A stretch of 64,000 nt of DNA from Chionoecetes opilio (Eukaryota > Arthropoda > Malacostraca > Decapoda > Majidae): the NCBI GenBank assembly GCA_016584305.1, contig JACEEZ010011923.1, positions 1 to 64,000 of the forward strand, written 5' to 3'. The notes under the pieces are model-generated. The model was given only the letters and a program-made list of their open reading frames with translations. It made no database searches and was not told where the DNA came from. A program made the translations under genes and the position numbers. This document shows positions 20,031 to 29,782 of the stretch, one piece after another. How positions within the stretch are numbered: position 1 is the first letter of the stretch; the number at the start of each line of letters is the position of its first letter.

Positions 20031-21150
20031 TTATTCTAGTGTTTGCCCATACTCCCCCCTCTCCCACAAAACAAGCTTGGAGGCCTGTGGGTATGCTGGA
20101 TATTTGGGGTACAAAATATACGTCGCAACCACATAGTTTTTGAGTTAGGGGTGTTGTAAAAATTCCATAGATACAGTATAGGGAAAATAGATGGTCAATT
20201 TATAGTTTCACCCAACCAACGATTTTCTGATGTGCCTTATGTTTTTCTGGTGTGTTTTTATGTGTTTTGAATGAATCTGCTAACCGTTTCTGTCGCTTTT
20301 TTTTTTTTTTTTTTTTTTTTTGCAAAAATGTAAAAACAAAAAATTAACCTAAACCTAACCTAACCCTTACCTATACCTAACCTAACCCATACCTAACCTA
20401 ACCTAACCTATACCTAACCTAACCTTTACCTAAAAAAAAAAAAAAAAACTAACCTTTATCTACCTAAAAAAAAAAAAAAAAAAAAACTGCGACAGAAACG
20501 GTTAGCAGATTCATTCAAAAACAAAAACACACCAGAAAAACATAAGGCGCATCAGGAAATCGTTGGTTGGGTGAAACTATAAATTATCCAAATAGATTGT
20601 ATTTCCTAAGTCCAAAGATTGAATTTGACGATCCTCACAAACAGAATGATGACCGGAGTGTCGAGAACCCCCCCCTCTCCGCTTGGAGGTTAGGTTAGAT
20701 TATCGGAGGGTCGAGGGGGACGAAGACCCCACACTAGGTTAGGTCAAATTACTGGGGGGGAAGTCAGGTAAAATTTGGTTACCTGACCTAAATCTAGGGA
20801 ATTTTGTGCCCCCTCTGTAACTCATAAAGTAATTGTTTCCGACTCATTATTTGTCCCCACGGTAACCTAACAAAATTTTACCTTCCCTCTTAAGTGACAG
20901 AGGGGGGGTGGGGGGGCTCGACACTCCAGTCATCAGTCTGTTTGTGAGGATCGTCAGGTTCACACGTTTCTGGACTTAGAAGAAATCCAATCCATTTTCC
21001 CTAGATCTAGTGAATTTTTGCAACAAGCCTAACTCAAAAACTACATGGGTGCTACGCATATTTTGTACCCCAGCCAAATATCCCGCATTTGCCCAGGTCC
21101 CCAAGCTTGTTTTGGGGGAGTATGGGCAAACACTAGAAATTTATCGATTA
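20025..21150. mobile_element. Foldback 4: three nested inverted-repeat pairs
   Basis: The outer arms 20030-20165 and 21012-21142 share CTAGTGTTTGCCCATACTCC. The middle pair 20180-20300 and 20475-20590 shares AATCTGCTAACCGTTTCTGT; its loop holds poly-T, CCTAACC repeats (20345-20455) and poly-A. A third pair, 20605-20675 and 20917-20990, shares GACGATCCTCACAAACAG. A second copy is at 25856-26402. No ORF of note. Confidence 0.85.
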
Positions 21151-21214
21151 GGTTAGGTTAGCGAGTCTAAAGGTAGGGTTAGGTTAGTTAATTTTCATAA
21201 TCCTATATAGACTA

Positions 21215-22160
21215 CAGGGAAGTCCCGTTATACGAGCATTCGGTATACGAGAATTCGATGATACGAGATGTGTAAATTAAGGTCTATTTTCAATATACGA
21301 GATCAAAAATCCAATGCTACGACATTCAAACTGGGGTGAGTAAAATTACCAAGTTATTTACTAAAGTAAATTACAAGTTATTTACTAAAATTATGAAGTC
21401 ATTTACTGACTATGATTTTACCTAAGGTTGTACTATATAATCAATCTGAAAATATGATCATTCTGGTGGCTCGGTACGACAATGTGGCCTACAAAAGTTC
21501 ACATCACTGGACGATGTACAATGATTCAGATGCGCAGAGACGAGTTTGTGGGCAGTGGAAGAGGTCTGCTCACCCCTCCCTTGTCCCTTACCTACCCTAC
21601 CCTCTCGAGTCTATTGTATCACGCGGCGTCCCCAACAGTACATACAACGTCTTTTTTGCTTGTATGTATTGTGCCTTGCACAATCCAGCACAGCCAGACC
21701 CAATCCAGGGCCAGCACCGAGGATCTTTCCTCTTCCCCAAGTGATCAAGGGGAGGAGGAAGAACTCTAACCCAGTCATCCCTGCAAACGCAGTCACCGCT
21801 GTTTTCTCTCGAGCCTCAGAGAGAGATAACAGGGACTCTCAGCTGGCTACGTGCCAGCTTCCTGTCTTATCAACACAACATTACCACTTGTGAGTGTTAT
21901 GCATGTTTTATGTTTAATTAATGTGCAGTTATGTTATTTTGTGTGCTATTTTCTCTTTCAGAATACTTTTTCTACAAATAGGTAGTACAGTGTGGGTAAT
22001 ATAGACGCTGTGTGTTTGTTGTGTTTGCTATAGTTTATTTTAGCTTGAAAAACATGTCATACATATATTTTACCAATAGTTATGTGTTTCGTTATACGAG
22101 ATTTCGCTTTACGAGTATGCCAGGTGGAACCTAACTGCTCGTATCTTCGGGACTTCCCTG
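21215..22160 (+). mobile_element. TACGAG-family element A (946 bp)
   Basis: Termini CAGGGAAGTCCCG and CGGGACTTCCCTG are flanked by TA on both sides, as in Tc1/mariner-pogo elements. Inside the left end, ATACGAG recurs at intervals of about 15 bp; the right end has GTTATACGAG and CTTTACGAG. The interior (21480-21880) differs from most copies and is shared with copy G. One interior frame ends in a Ser-rich, acidic tail (SSPSDQGEEEEL) that could be a transposase scrap, with low certainty. Confidence 0.88.
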
Positions 22161-22162
22161 TA

Positions 22163-22275
22163 CTCTCCTTTGATTTGCCACGGAAACTCATGGAGAGAAA
22201 GTTTTTTAGTATCCATTAAGGTAAACATAAACCATACTCCCAATTGTGTAGAGAATTCTGGTCCTAGTGTAAAAA
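22163..22275 (-). repeat. Recurrent 105-bp module
   Basis: Reads GATTTGCCACGGAA...AAGGTAAACATAAACC...CCCAATTGTGTAG...CCTAGTGTAAAA. Other copies: 18235-18320, 18355-18445, 18785-18875, 19808-19905, 19965-20020 and 42018-42125. Confidence 0.8.
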
Positions 22276-22862
22276 TGTACCGTGTTTAGAATCAATCTGG
22301 CATTTGTTTTTGTCGGAAATTGATGTTTGTTTACAGGTGTGGGCACTGTGGGGGGTGCCTGCCCCGCCCCGCAAACCTTGCTCCGCTTCACTCTCCCATA
22401 GTATTGATAATTTTCTTTTTTTCTTGATATCATCTGTTACTAAACCAAACCTCACCAAACCAAACCCCATCTCTAACCTAATCTGATATAACCTAACTTA
22501 ACCATTTCTGGCTGAAATAACTGTAGACTTTCTGGTATTTTGGTACTTTCAACCAGTAATTGAATACGAGGTTAAAAATACTCTTTTCCTATGTATTTTT
22601 ATGTGTTAAGAATGATGGTCACATTCAAAATCATCGAAAATGCATCATTATACAGTTATCCCCGCTTAAGGTTAGGCTTCTCAACCAACGTCCAGGTTAG
22701 GTTAGTGAATTAACTGGGGGGAGCGCAGCCCCCCAGCTATGTCAGGTTACGTAACCAATGTCCATGTATTGTATTAAACTTCAATTGTACCGCTGTAGTT
22801 AAAGATTTAACTAGTGATTTTTCCAAGAATAGGGAAGTAATTCCCGTAGACTTTATTGATTA
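22276..22862. other. Unassigned; loose TAACC words
   Basis: CCAAACCTCACCAAACC and TTAGG-type words occur at 22440-22500 and 22675-22710. No gene. Confidence 0.4.
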
Positions 22863-23595
22863 CAGGGAGGTCCCGAAGATACGAGCAGTTAGGTTCCACC
22901 TGGCATACTCGTAAAGCGAAATATCGTATAACGAAACACATAACTAATGGTAAAATATATGTATGACATGTTTTTCAAGCTAAAATAAACTATAGCAAAC
23001 ACAACAAACACACAGCATCTATATTACCCACACTGTACTACCTATTCTGTAGAAAAAGCATTCTGAAAGAGAAAATAGCACACAAAATAACATTACTGCA
23101 CATTAATTAAACATAAAACATGTATAACAAACAAAAAAGACGTTGTAATGTATGGGACGCTGCGTGATACAAGAGAAGGTAGTGTAGCGGTCCCAAGGTT
23201 GGGGCCGCACACCTGCTAATACCCCTAAAGGTCAGGCCGCGCCATATGCTTAATTACCCTTCAGGTCAAGACTTGCTAGGGGTGACCTGACTGCGGTCCC
23301 AAGGTTGGGGCTGCACCCCTGCTAGTTACCCCTAAATGTCAGGCCGCACCATATGCTTAATCACCCTTCAGGTCACGGCTTGCTAGGGGTGACCTCACTG
23401 GGGTCAACCAAATCCCCCTTTGTCCAGCCAGGGAGTGGTAGGGCGCGCATTTTTAACTTGATAATTTTACTCACCCCAGTTTGAATGTCGTATCATTGGA
23501 TTTTCGATCTCGTACATTGAAAATAGACCCTAATTTACACATCTCGTATCATCGGATTTTCGTATAACGAATGCTCGTATAACGGGACCTCCCTG
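22863..23595 (-). mobile_element. TACGAG-family element B (733 bp)
   Basis: Begins CAGGGAGGTCCCGAAG and ends CGGGACCTCCCTG, with TA on each side. The interior has two direct copies of a block of about 110 bp (GTCCCAAGGTTGGGG...AGGGGTGACCT). No coding potential. Confidence 0.92.
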
Positions 23596-24040
23596 TAGTT
23601 ATATATTTTTATATATTTTTGGCCTTATGTCATTCCATACAGTGTTTACTGGATATATTTTACGTCATCCACATAATATACTATCAGTACAAAACTAGTT
23701 GCCATTTTCTCCGCCCCAAACGGAGAAACTCATTTTCTCCCCCCCCCCCGCTCCCGACGGGTCCCCAGGTTTGTTATGGAGGGACAGATCACTGCAAAAG
23801 GATGCATTTCCGACGATTTTTAATGTGACCATCATTCTTAACACATCTAAAAATACATGGGAAAAGAGTACTTTTGACCTCGTACTCAATTACTGGTTGA
23901 AAGTACCAATATACTGATTTTCGGTAGTACACTACTACATTTAATGCCATTATTATTCAAATAGCAATTCAAATATTCATTTGCGCCATAGCAAAGGGGG
24001 TTCAAAATATTCAGAATGAAGAAATCTACAGGATGATGTA
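23596..24040. other. Unassigned; (C)n run
   Basis: A C-rich run at 23739-23750 and AT-rich DNA; no gene or terminal repeat. Confidence 0.4.
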
Positions 24041-24149
24041 CACTACGCTCCCAAGTTTCACGCTATGCGAGTTTCGCGATCCTCGAGTTTCGCGATGAGT
24101 CCTAAATTCTTATCATCCCGACTTTTGCGCATTATATCCCCGAGTTTCG

Positions 24150-24150
24150 C

Positions 24151-24183
<33 letters not shown>

Positions 24184-24616
24184 GTGTGTGTGTGTGTGCC
24201 TACAGCGCCGTTAGGCAGTGACCTCCAGGAGTGGGATGGTAGGCCCTGGAGGTTAACTTGAGGGCTGTGATGGTTGGCCCTTGCCCGTGGTGGTGCAAAC
24301 AGAATTTCTATAGTGACGCCTGTGATTAGAGGCTCATGCCGCCCCCTGTGTCCTCCGATGCACTCGCAATCGAAGGTAGAGTTAATGGGCAGCGTGTGGG
24401 TGTTCTTAGGGCACTCAATGGTGCAGAGAAAGATTTTAAGTGGATTTTACAGCCCTCATCAAGGATTAAACTCGGATCACCGAGAATGCCACTCGGAGAC
24501 TTCTTCTTCTTCTTGTGACCCTTTCTGCTTAGTATCACTTTGTAGGTCGTCTGTCAAGCTCGTGCTCGAGCTTGACATATATCTTGACGCTAACCACTCT
24601 GCTACCGCCTCCCATA
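24150..24616 (-). mobile_element. tRNA-derived SINE inside the TTTCGCG element
   Basis: Reverse copy of the SINE at 56380-56751: poly-T tail at 24150-24182, ...GGCGCTGTAGGC tail domain, and the A-box region as GCTAACCACTCTGCTACCGCC at about 24590-24610. An insert of about 75 bp separates the A box from the B box, as in the 37270 copy. The B-box complement is mutated. Confidence 0.75.
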
Positions 24617-25212
24617 AGAGACGTACGGGACACGTCTTCCTTCCTTCCTGCTTAGTATAGTATTATAATAGGCTTAGTATAGCTTGTAGTTTTGCTTTGT
24701 TTTTTTCCATTTGTTTGTGTTTTTCTCTACAGGAGCAGCCGGTGTCGCATAAGATAGGTAACACCTCAAAATAAGTAGCACCTTACCGTACACCCCTGCC
24801 GTTCCTTACTATTTACCACAAAATACTCCTTTATAAGTGATTAACCATGACATGTGTGGTACTGTGGTTTCTGGAGGTACTGGAGGAGACATGAGAGAAG
24901 AGAGGAAGGCATTGTGACAGTGTTATTGCCGTATAACACTGTCACACAACCATCAGCTGATAAGATATGTGTCAAGCTCACTCACTCAGACCAAAACAGC
25001 ATCCGCTGGGTGACTCCCAACTCGAGCTCAATCTCAAGCTCCTCTCCTCCCTCCTCTTCTCTACGTAGTGTTGGCCGAAGCCACCACCCCGGGAGGCGGG
25101 TCACAAACCCTAGGCTAACACCCAGTACCCATTCACTGCTGGGTGGACAGGTGATTGGGGCATTTTCAGGATATTTTTTGGGGGAAAAAGTGAGTCTTAT
25201 AAGCTGTAAAAT

Positions 25213-25293
25213 ACGGTAGGTACACAGCCCTCAAGTTAACCTCCAGGGCCTACCATCCCACCCCTGGAGGTCACTGCCTAACGGCGCTGTAGA

Positions 25294-25329
<36 letters not shown>

Positions 25330-25345
25330 AAAAAAAAAAAAAAGG
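25213..25345 (+). mobile_element. SINE 3' half with (CA)n and poly-A
   Basis: Starts CAGCCCTCAAGTTAACCTCC and ends GGCGCTGTAGACACACAC plus poly-A. It lacks the tRNA-like head. With the reversed SINE at 24150 it forms an inverted pair just inside the element termini. Confidence 0.8.
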
Positions 25346-25457
25346 GACTAAATAAGCATTTTTACAGTGTTTTTAATACCCGAGTTTCGCGATCCGCGAG
25401 TTTCGCGCTATGCCTCCGGAAGAAAGCAAGCGCGAAACTCGGGAGGGTAGTGTAGGT

Positions 25458-25701
25458 AAGGCCCGTACCGAGAGTCATGATGAAGGTCGAGCGACGAACG
25501 ACAGAGGAAGGGTAGCGTAAAAGGGATATTTTTCGGAACCAAGAGCAGCGACGAAGGTCGGCACGAAGACACGGGTACCCCCGTGTCTTCGTGCCGACCT
25601 TCGACCGTCGTGGCTGCTCTTCATATCTCTTTTACGCTAACCTTCCTCTGTCGTTCGTCGTTCGTCGCTCGACCTTCATCATGACTCTCGGTACGGGCCT
25701 A
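25458..25701. mobile_element. 245-bp hairpin element
   Basis: The arms of about 110 bp start TAAGGCCCGTACCGAGAGTC and end with the complement, GACTCTCGGTACGGGCCTA. The centre is ACACGGGTACCCCCGTGT. Internal CGACGAACGAC repeats. A near-complete inverted repeat, CpG-rich compared with its surroundings. Confidence 0.85.
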
Positions 25702-25855
25702 AGAATCCTAGGACTTTTGAAAGCCTACTACAAAAATTATACCTCACGCTCATGTGCTTAGTTAATGATCACAAGCGATAATATTAAGTTAATGCTAATG
25801 TTTTTGGTAAATTTCTAGAAAAACACCGAATTCACTTTGGTGGACGAAGCAATTT

Positions 25856-26402
25856 TTGGTATTATTCTAGTGTTTGCCCATACTCCCCATCTCCCACAAA
25901 ACAAGCTTGGGGACCTGGGGGAATGCAGGATATTTGGCTGAGGTACAAAATATGCGTCGCAACCACATACTTTTTGAGTTAGGGGTGTTGAAAAAACTCC
26001 CTAGATCTAGGGAAAATTAATTGGATTTCTTCTGAGTCCAGAGACGTGTGAACCTGACGATCCTCACAGAATGATGACCGAAGTGTCGAGAACCCCCCCA
26101 AACCCCCACTAGGAGGTTAGGTTAGGTTAGATTTCGTTAGGTTAGGTTAAGTTAGATTTCGTTAGGCTAGGTTATCGGTGGGTCAAGCCCCCCGTTAGGT
26201 TAGGTAAATTTTGGTTACGCAAATTTCTCTAGATATAAGGAAATTACCCTAGATCTAGGGAATTTTACCCCCCCTACACAACTCTTAAATTACGTGTTTC
26301 CGACGCATAATTTCTTCCCCACCCGAAAACCCCGCATTCCCACAGGTCCCCAAACTTGTTTGGGGGAAGTAGGAGAGTATGGGCAAACACTAGAAATTTA
26401 CC
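25856..26402. mobile_element. Second copy of foldback 4, with TTAGG loop
   Basis: The left arm GGTATTATTCTAGTGTTTGC matches 20025. The middle has GACGATCCTCACAGAATGATG. The loop at 26105-26215 is GGTTAGGTTAGG mixed with GATTTCG. The right arm ends GAGTATGGGCAAACACTAG. Slightly shorter than the first copy. Confidence 0.85.
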
Positions 26403-26518
26403 CTATTTTATTCTGGTGAGTTTTGATGTGTTTTTGGGGAATATTGGGTTATAATGGACGAGAACTGCGCAGTCGCTACTGCCTTTACCACTTGATACTT
26501 ACTTGATGTTGTCTAGAG
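26403..26518. other. Spacer
   Basis: Nothing recognised. Confidence 0.4.
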
Positions 26519-26860
26519 CAGGGGTTCTCAAACTGGGGGTCGTGACCCCTCGAGGGGTCGCGAAAGTCTTCTGAGGGGTCGCGAGATTTCTAGAATGTGC
26601 AAAATGCATTAGAGAACACAATATTCATAATTTTATTATTACTCTTTTATATCTATTTTCAGTATACAACTAATCAATGATTATGCTTTCCTAGACCTTA
26701 ATAAATTACGAACATAAAAGGTACAGTAACATAATCTGACTCTGAGAAAAGAGTTGATCCTGTATTCCTTTGTCCTGCCTTCCCTCTCCGTCAAGCCCTC
26801 ACCACCACGCTCACAGTTCCAGTATACTTGTATCATTGCTGCCCGACCCTTGCTAATGCA
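26519..26860 (+). mobile_element. hAT-type left terminus, truncated
   Basis: Begins CAGGGGTTCTCAAACTGGGG followed by GGTCGTGACCCC, a textbook hAT (Charlie/Tip100-like) terminus. GTCTAGAG before it could be the 8-bp duplication, but no matching right end is found. The right limit given is approximate. Confidence 0.75.
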
Positions 26861-26949
26861 TTACAAATCCACATCACAAGTCTAAACTTTATTTATGTTA
26901 CTTATTTTTTTGATGCGTTTAAAGCAATATAGGATATAGATTGCACTGA

Positions 26950-27185
26950 TTAAAGTAATCGTCCAGACAATTTCATCATTCCTGATTTGATGTAGTTAGA
27001 GTATAGCCATTATCGAGTGTATCAACAATATGTTGTCACTTCTTGCATCCAGTCAGCCGTTTTTGAATAATCCGTAATCAAAATCTGTAAATTCCCCGAG
27101 CTTCGAAAACGCTCATGGCAACTGGCAGACGATGCGCCACGGCTTGGTGACGTAGCAAAAGGGAGGCTCCTCTTCCCGCGCTGCT
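26950..27185 (+). repeat. Dispersed repeat A, copy 2
   Basis: Reverse-complement counterpart of 1034-1310: TCATCATTCCTGATTTG, ATCAACAATATGTTGTCA, TTCCCCGAGCTTC and CGCCACGGCTTGGTGACG in the same order. Confidence 0.7.
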
Positions 27186-27282
27186 GTGTGTGTGTGTGTG
27201 TAGTAGTGTTTGTGTGTGTGTGTAGTAGTGTTTGTGTGTGTGTGTGTGTGTGTGTAGTAGTGTTTGTGTGTGTGTGTGTTCT
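27186..27282 (+). repeat. (GT)n microsatellite with TAGTAGTGTTT interruptions
   Basis: Four GT runs separated by AGTAGTGTTT. Confidence 0.95.
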
Positions 27283-27374
27283 GCCCTGCTCCCTCAGCGT
27301 GGTTTCCCGTATCTTCAGTCAAAACCCTACCCCTCTGCCCCGCGGTGTTAGACTAACTTACTCCACGGTCGCTA

Positions 27375-27522
27375 CTCACCGCCCTGTGGATTACTCACCG
27401 CCCTCTGGATTACTCACCGCCCTGTGGATTACTCATCACCCTGTGGATTACTCACCGCCCTGTGGATTACTCACCACCCTGTGGATTACTCACCGCCCTG
27501 TGGATTGATTACTCATCACCAG
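27375..27522 (+). repeat. 19-bp minisatellite
   Basis: About seven to eight tandem copies of CCGCCCTGTGGATTACTCA with single-base variants. Confidence 0.95.
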
Positions 27523-27524
27523 GC

Positions 27525-28020
27525 GGCAACACTGCCATGGCGCAACACTGCCACGCCCGCAACAGCCGGCGGCAACACTGCCATGGCGGAACACTGCCAC
27601 GCCCGCAACACAGCCGACGGCAACACTGCCATGGCGGCAATACTGCCGGCGGCAACACTGCCACGCCCGCAACAGCCGGCGGCAACACTGCCATGGCGGA
27701 ACACTGCCACGCCCGCAACACCGCCACGCCTGCAACACTGCCATGGCGGCAATACTGCCACGCCCGCACACAGCCGGTGGCACCACTGCCATGGCGGTAA
27801 CACTGCCACGCCCGCAACACCGCCACGCCTGCAACACTGCCATGGCGGCAATACTGCCACGCCCGCACACAGCCGGCGGCACCACTGCCATGGCGGCAAC
27901 ACTGCCACGCCCGCAACACCGCCACGCCTGCAACACTGCCATGGCGGCAATACTGCCACGCCCGCACACAGCCGGCGGCACCACTGCCATGGCGGCAACA
28001 CTGCCACGCCAGCAACTGGT
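27525..28020 (+). repeat. GC-rich minisatellite, 99-bp higher-order unit
   Basis: Built from AACACTGCCATGGCGG and ACTGCCACGCCCGCAACA words. The word CCATGGCGGCAATACTGCC recurs at 27741, 27840 and 27939, giving a 99-bp unit. Because 99 is a multiple of three, long frames stay open on both strands (up to about 230 codons). Confidence 0.93.
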
Positions 28021-28117
28021 CACCACAGCCCTCCACGTCAACCACATCAAATCGGCAACAGTAACACCAGCAGCACCGCTCCACCAACCAAGATTTCTTT
28101 CCTCCTCCCTCGTCACT

Positions 28118-28530
28118 AGGAGGGGAGTATTGTAGCGGCTTCCCCCCTACACACCGCTAGGAGGGGAGTTTGTAGCAGTCCCTCCTACAAACTTCATTCT
28201 CTCTACACCAGCTTCACAAGAGAAAACGTGTGGTTAAAGCCCAACTATTATAACTTGTTTTTATTAATGTTCAGTATTCATGTATACTTTAATACCTCTG
28301 TATTTTATGTTTGCTTTTGATACATGTATTTAACCAACAAATAACTCTTCAATCTCAACATACACCCTTTACTCAACGTGCACACCATTAGCGCGTTGAG
28401 CATAAACTAATGTAAGATTTATTGTTAAATCTTTTTTTATATATATGTTATTGTTTTTTCAAATAAAAATTAACCTTACCACTAGAGTCAGAGTTTCTCT
28501 CTCCAGTGTGACCAACTAGCTATCAATACA
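28118..28530 (+). mobile_element. Possible polypurine tract and LTR
   Basis: AGGAGGGGAGTAT at 28118-28130 is followed by TGTAGCGGCTTCC. The segment runs to about 28530 (CTATCAATACA) and contains AATAAAAATT near its end. This is the layout of a Gypsy-type 3' end. The tract-plus-TGTAG junction is repeated at 28158-28184. No paired 5' LTR or pol gene is seen, so the call is tentative. Confidence 0.4.
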
Positions 28531-28616
28531 CCCGTCATCGGTTATAAACTAGCAGGGAGGTCTGAGTATGTGCAACTTCCCCAGATAAGTCAGGTTACGT
28601 AACCTATTTCCATGTA

Positions 28617-29393
28617 CAGGGAGGTCCCGAAGATACGAGCAGTTAGGTTCCACCTGGCATACTCGTAAAGCGAAATTTCGTATAATGAAACACATAACTA
28701 ATGGTAAAATATAGGTTTGGTTCCAGGACCCCATCAATTAAAAAAAAAAGACAAAAAAAGACATGTTTTTCAAGCTAAAATAAACTATAGCAAACACAAC
28801 AAACACACAGCGTCTATATTACCCACACTGTACCACCTATTCTGTAGAAAAAGCATTCTGAAAGAGAAAATAGCACACAAAATAACATAACTGCACATTA
28901 ATTAAACATAAAACATGCATAACAAGCAAAAAAGACGTTGTACTGTAGGCGACGCCCCCTGATACAAGATAAGGTAGTGTAGCGGTCCCAAGGTTGGGGC
29001 CGCACACCTGCTAATTACCCCTAAAGGTCAGGCCAAGCCATATGCTTAATTACCCTTCAGGTCAAGCCTTGCTAGGGGTGACCTGACTGCGGTCCCAAGG
29101 TTGGGGCCGCACATCTGCTAATTACCCCTAAATGTCAGGCAGCGCCATATGCTTAATTACCCTTCAGGTCACGGCTTGCTAGGGGTGACCTCACTGGGGT
29201 CAACCAAATCCCCCTATGTCCAGCCCGGGAGTGGTAGGGCGCGCATTTTGAACTTGAGATAATTTTACTCACCCCAGTTTGAATGTCGTATCATTGGATT
29301 TTCGATCTCGTATATTGAAAATAGACCCTACTTTACACCTCTCGTATCATCGGATTCTCGTATACCGAATGCTCGTATAACGGGACCTCCCTG
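28617..29393 (-). mobile_element. TACGAG-family element C (777 bp)
   Basis: Same termini as copy B, TA on each side, two internal direct repeats. Its right-hand TA is also the TA that precedes the TTCGAAC-family end at 29396. Confidence 0.92.
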
Positions 29394-29395
29394 TA

Positions 29396-29690
29396 CAGTC
29401 AAACCTCGGGTTTCGAACGTCTCACTTTTTGAACAAATCGGTTCACGAACAGAATTTCAAACTCATAATTGCACCGGTTGCCGTACGATAACTCGGTAGC
29501 CGAACAAGCTACTCGGCAAGAGCAGCTGGCAGAACCAAGATGGACCATAAAAATCGCATCAGGGCAGGAACCCACGAAGCACTTACTACCTTTTTTTTGG
29601 TGGGAGGTGGAAAGTCCGACTTCGGCGGTAACTCGAACCCACAACACGGCTAGGTCGTAGATTTGGTGGTAAACGTGCTCGCTGGCCAAC
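29396..29690 (+). mobile_element. TTCGAAC-family terminus (one end only)
   Basis: Begins CAGTCAAACCTCGGGTTTCG and continues with AACGTCTCA and GGTTCACGAAC. Structure matches the TA-flanked families, but the opposite end is not visible. An open frame here is short and without motif. Confidence 0.65.
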
Positions 29691-29780
29691 GACTACTTGA
29701 GACTGGTATTAGGAGAGGTAGGAAGTCTCCAGGCTCGCTTATTACTGCTTGGTATGCTATGAAATATCATTTTTTTTAGG
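29691..29780. repeat. Shared 110-bp block (also 48663-48775)
   Basis: GACTGGTATTAGGAGAGGTA and TATGCTATGAAATATCAT occur in both places. Confidence 0.7.
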
Positions 29781-29782
29781 TG

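Larger units (their letters stand above)
24041..25452 (+). mobile_element. TTTCGCG-family element (1412 bp), copy 1
   Basis: TA-flanked termini CACTACGCTCCCAAGTTTC and GAAACTCGGGAGGGTAGTG. GAGTTTCGCG recurs in both ends. Inside lie an antisense SINE (24150-24616), a unique part containing a terminus-like piece of the AAGACGC family (about 25160-25218), and a sense SINE 3' half (25213-25345). The second copy, 36431-37827, is in reverse orientation. Confidence 0.9.

Noticed and set aside
27490..28116. Minus-strand frames of 160-208 codons over the 99-bp repeat
   Set aside because: Period divisible by three keeps them open; they mirror the plus frame and contain no motif.
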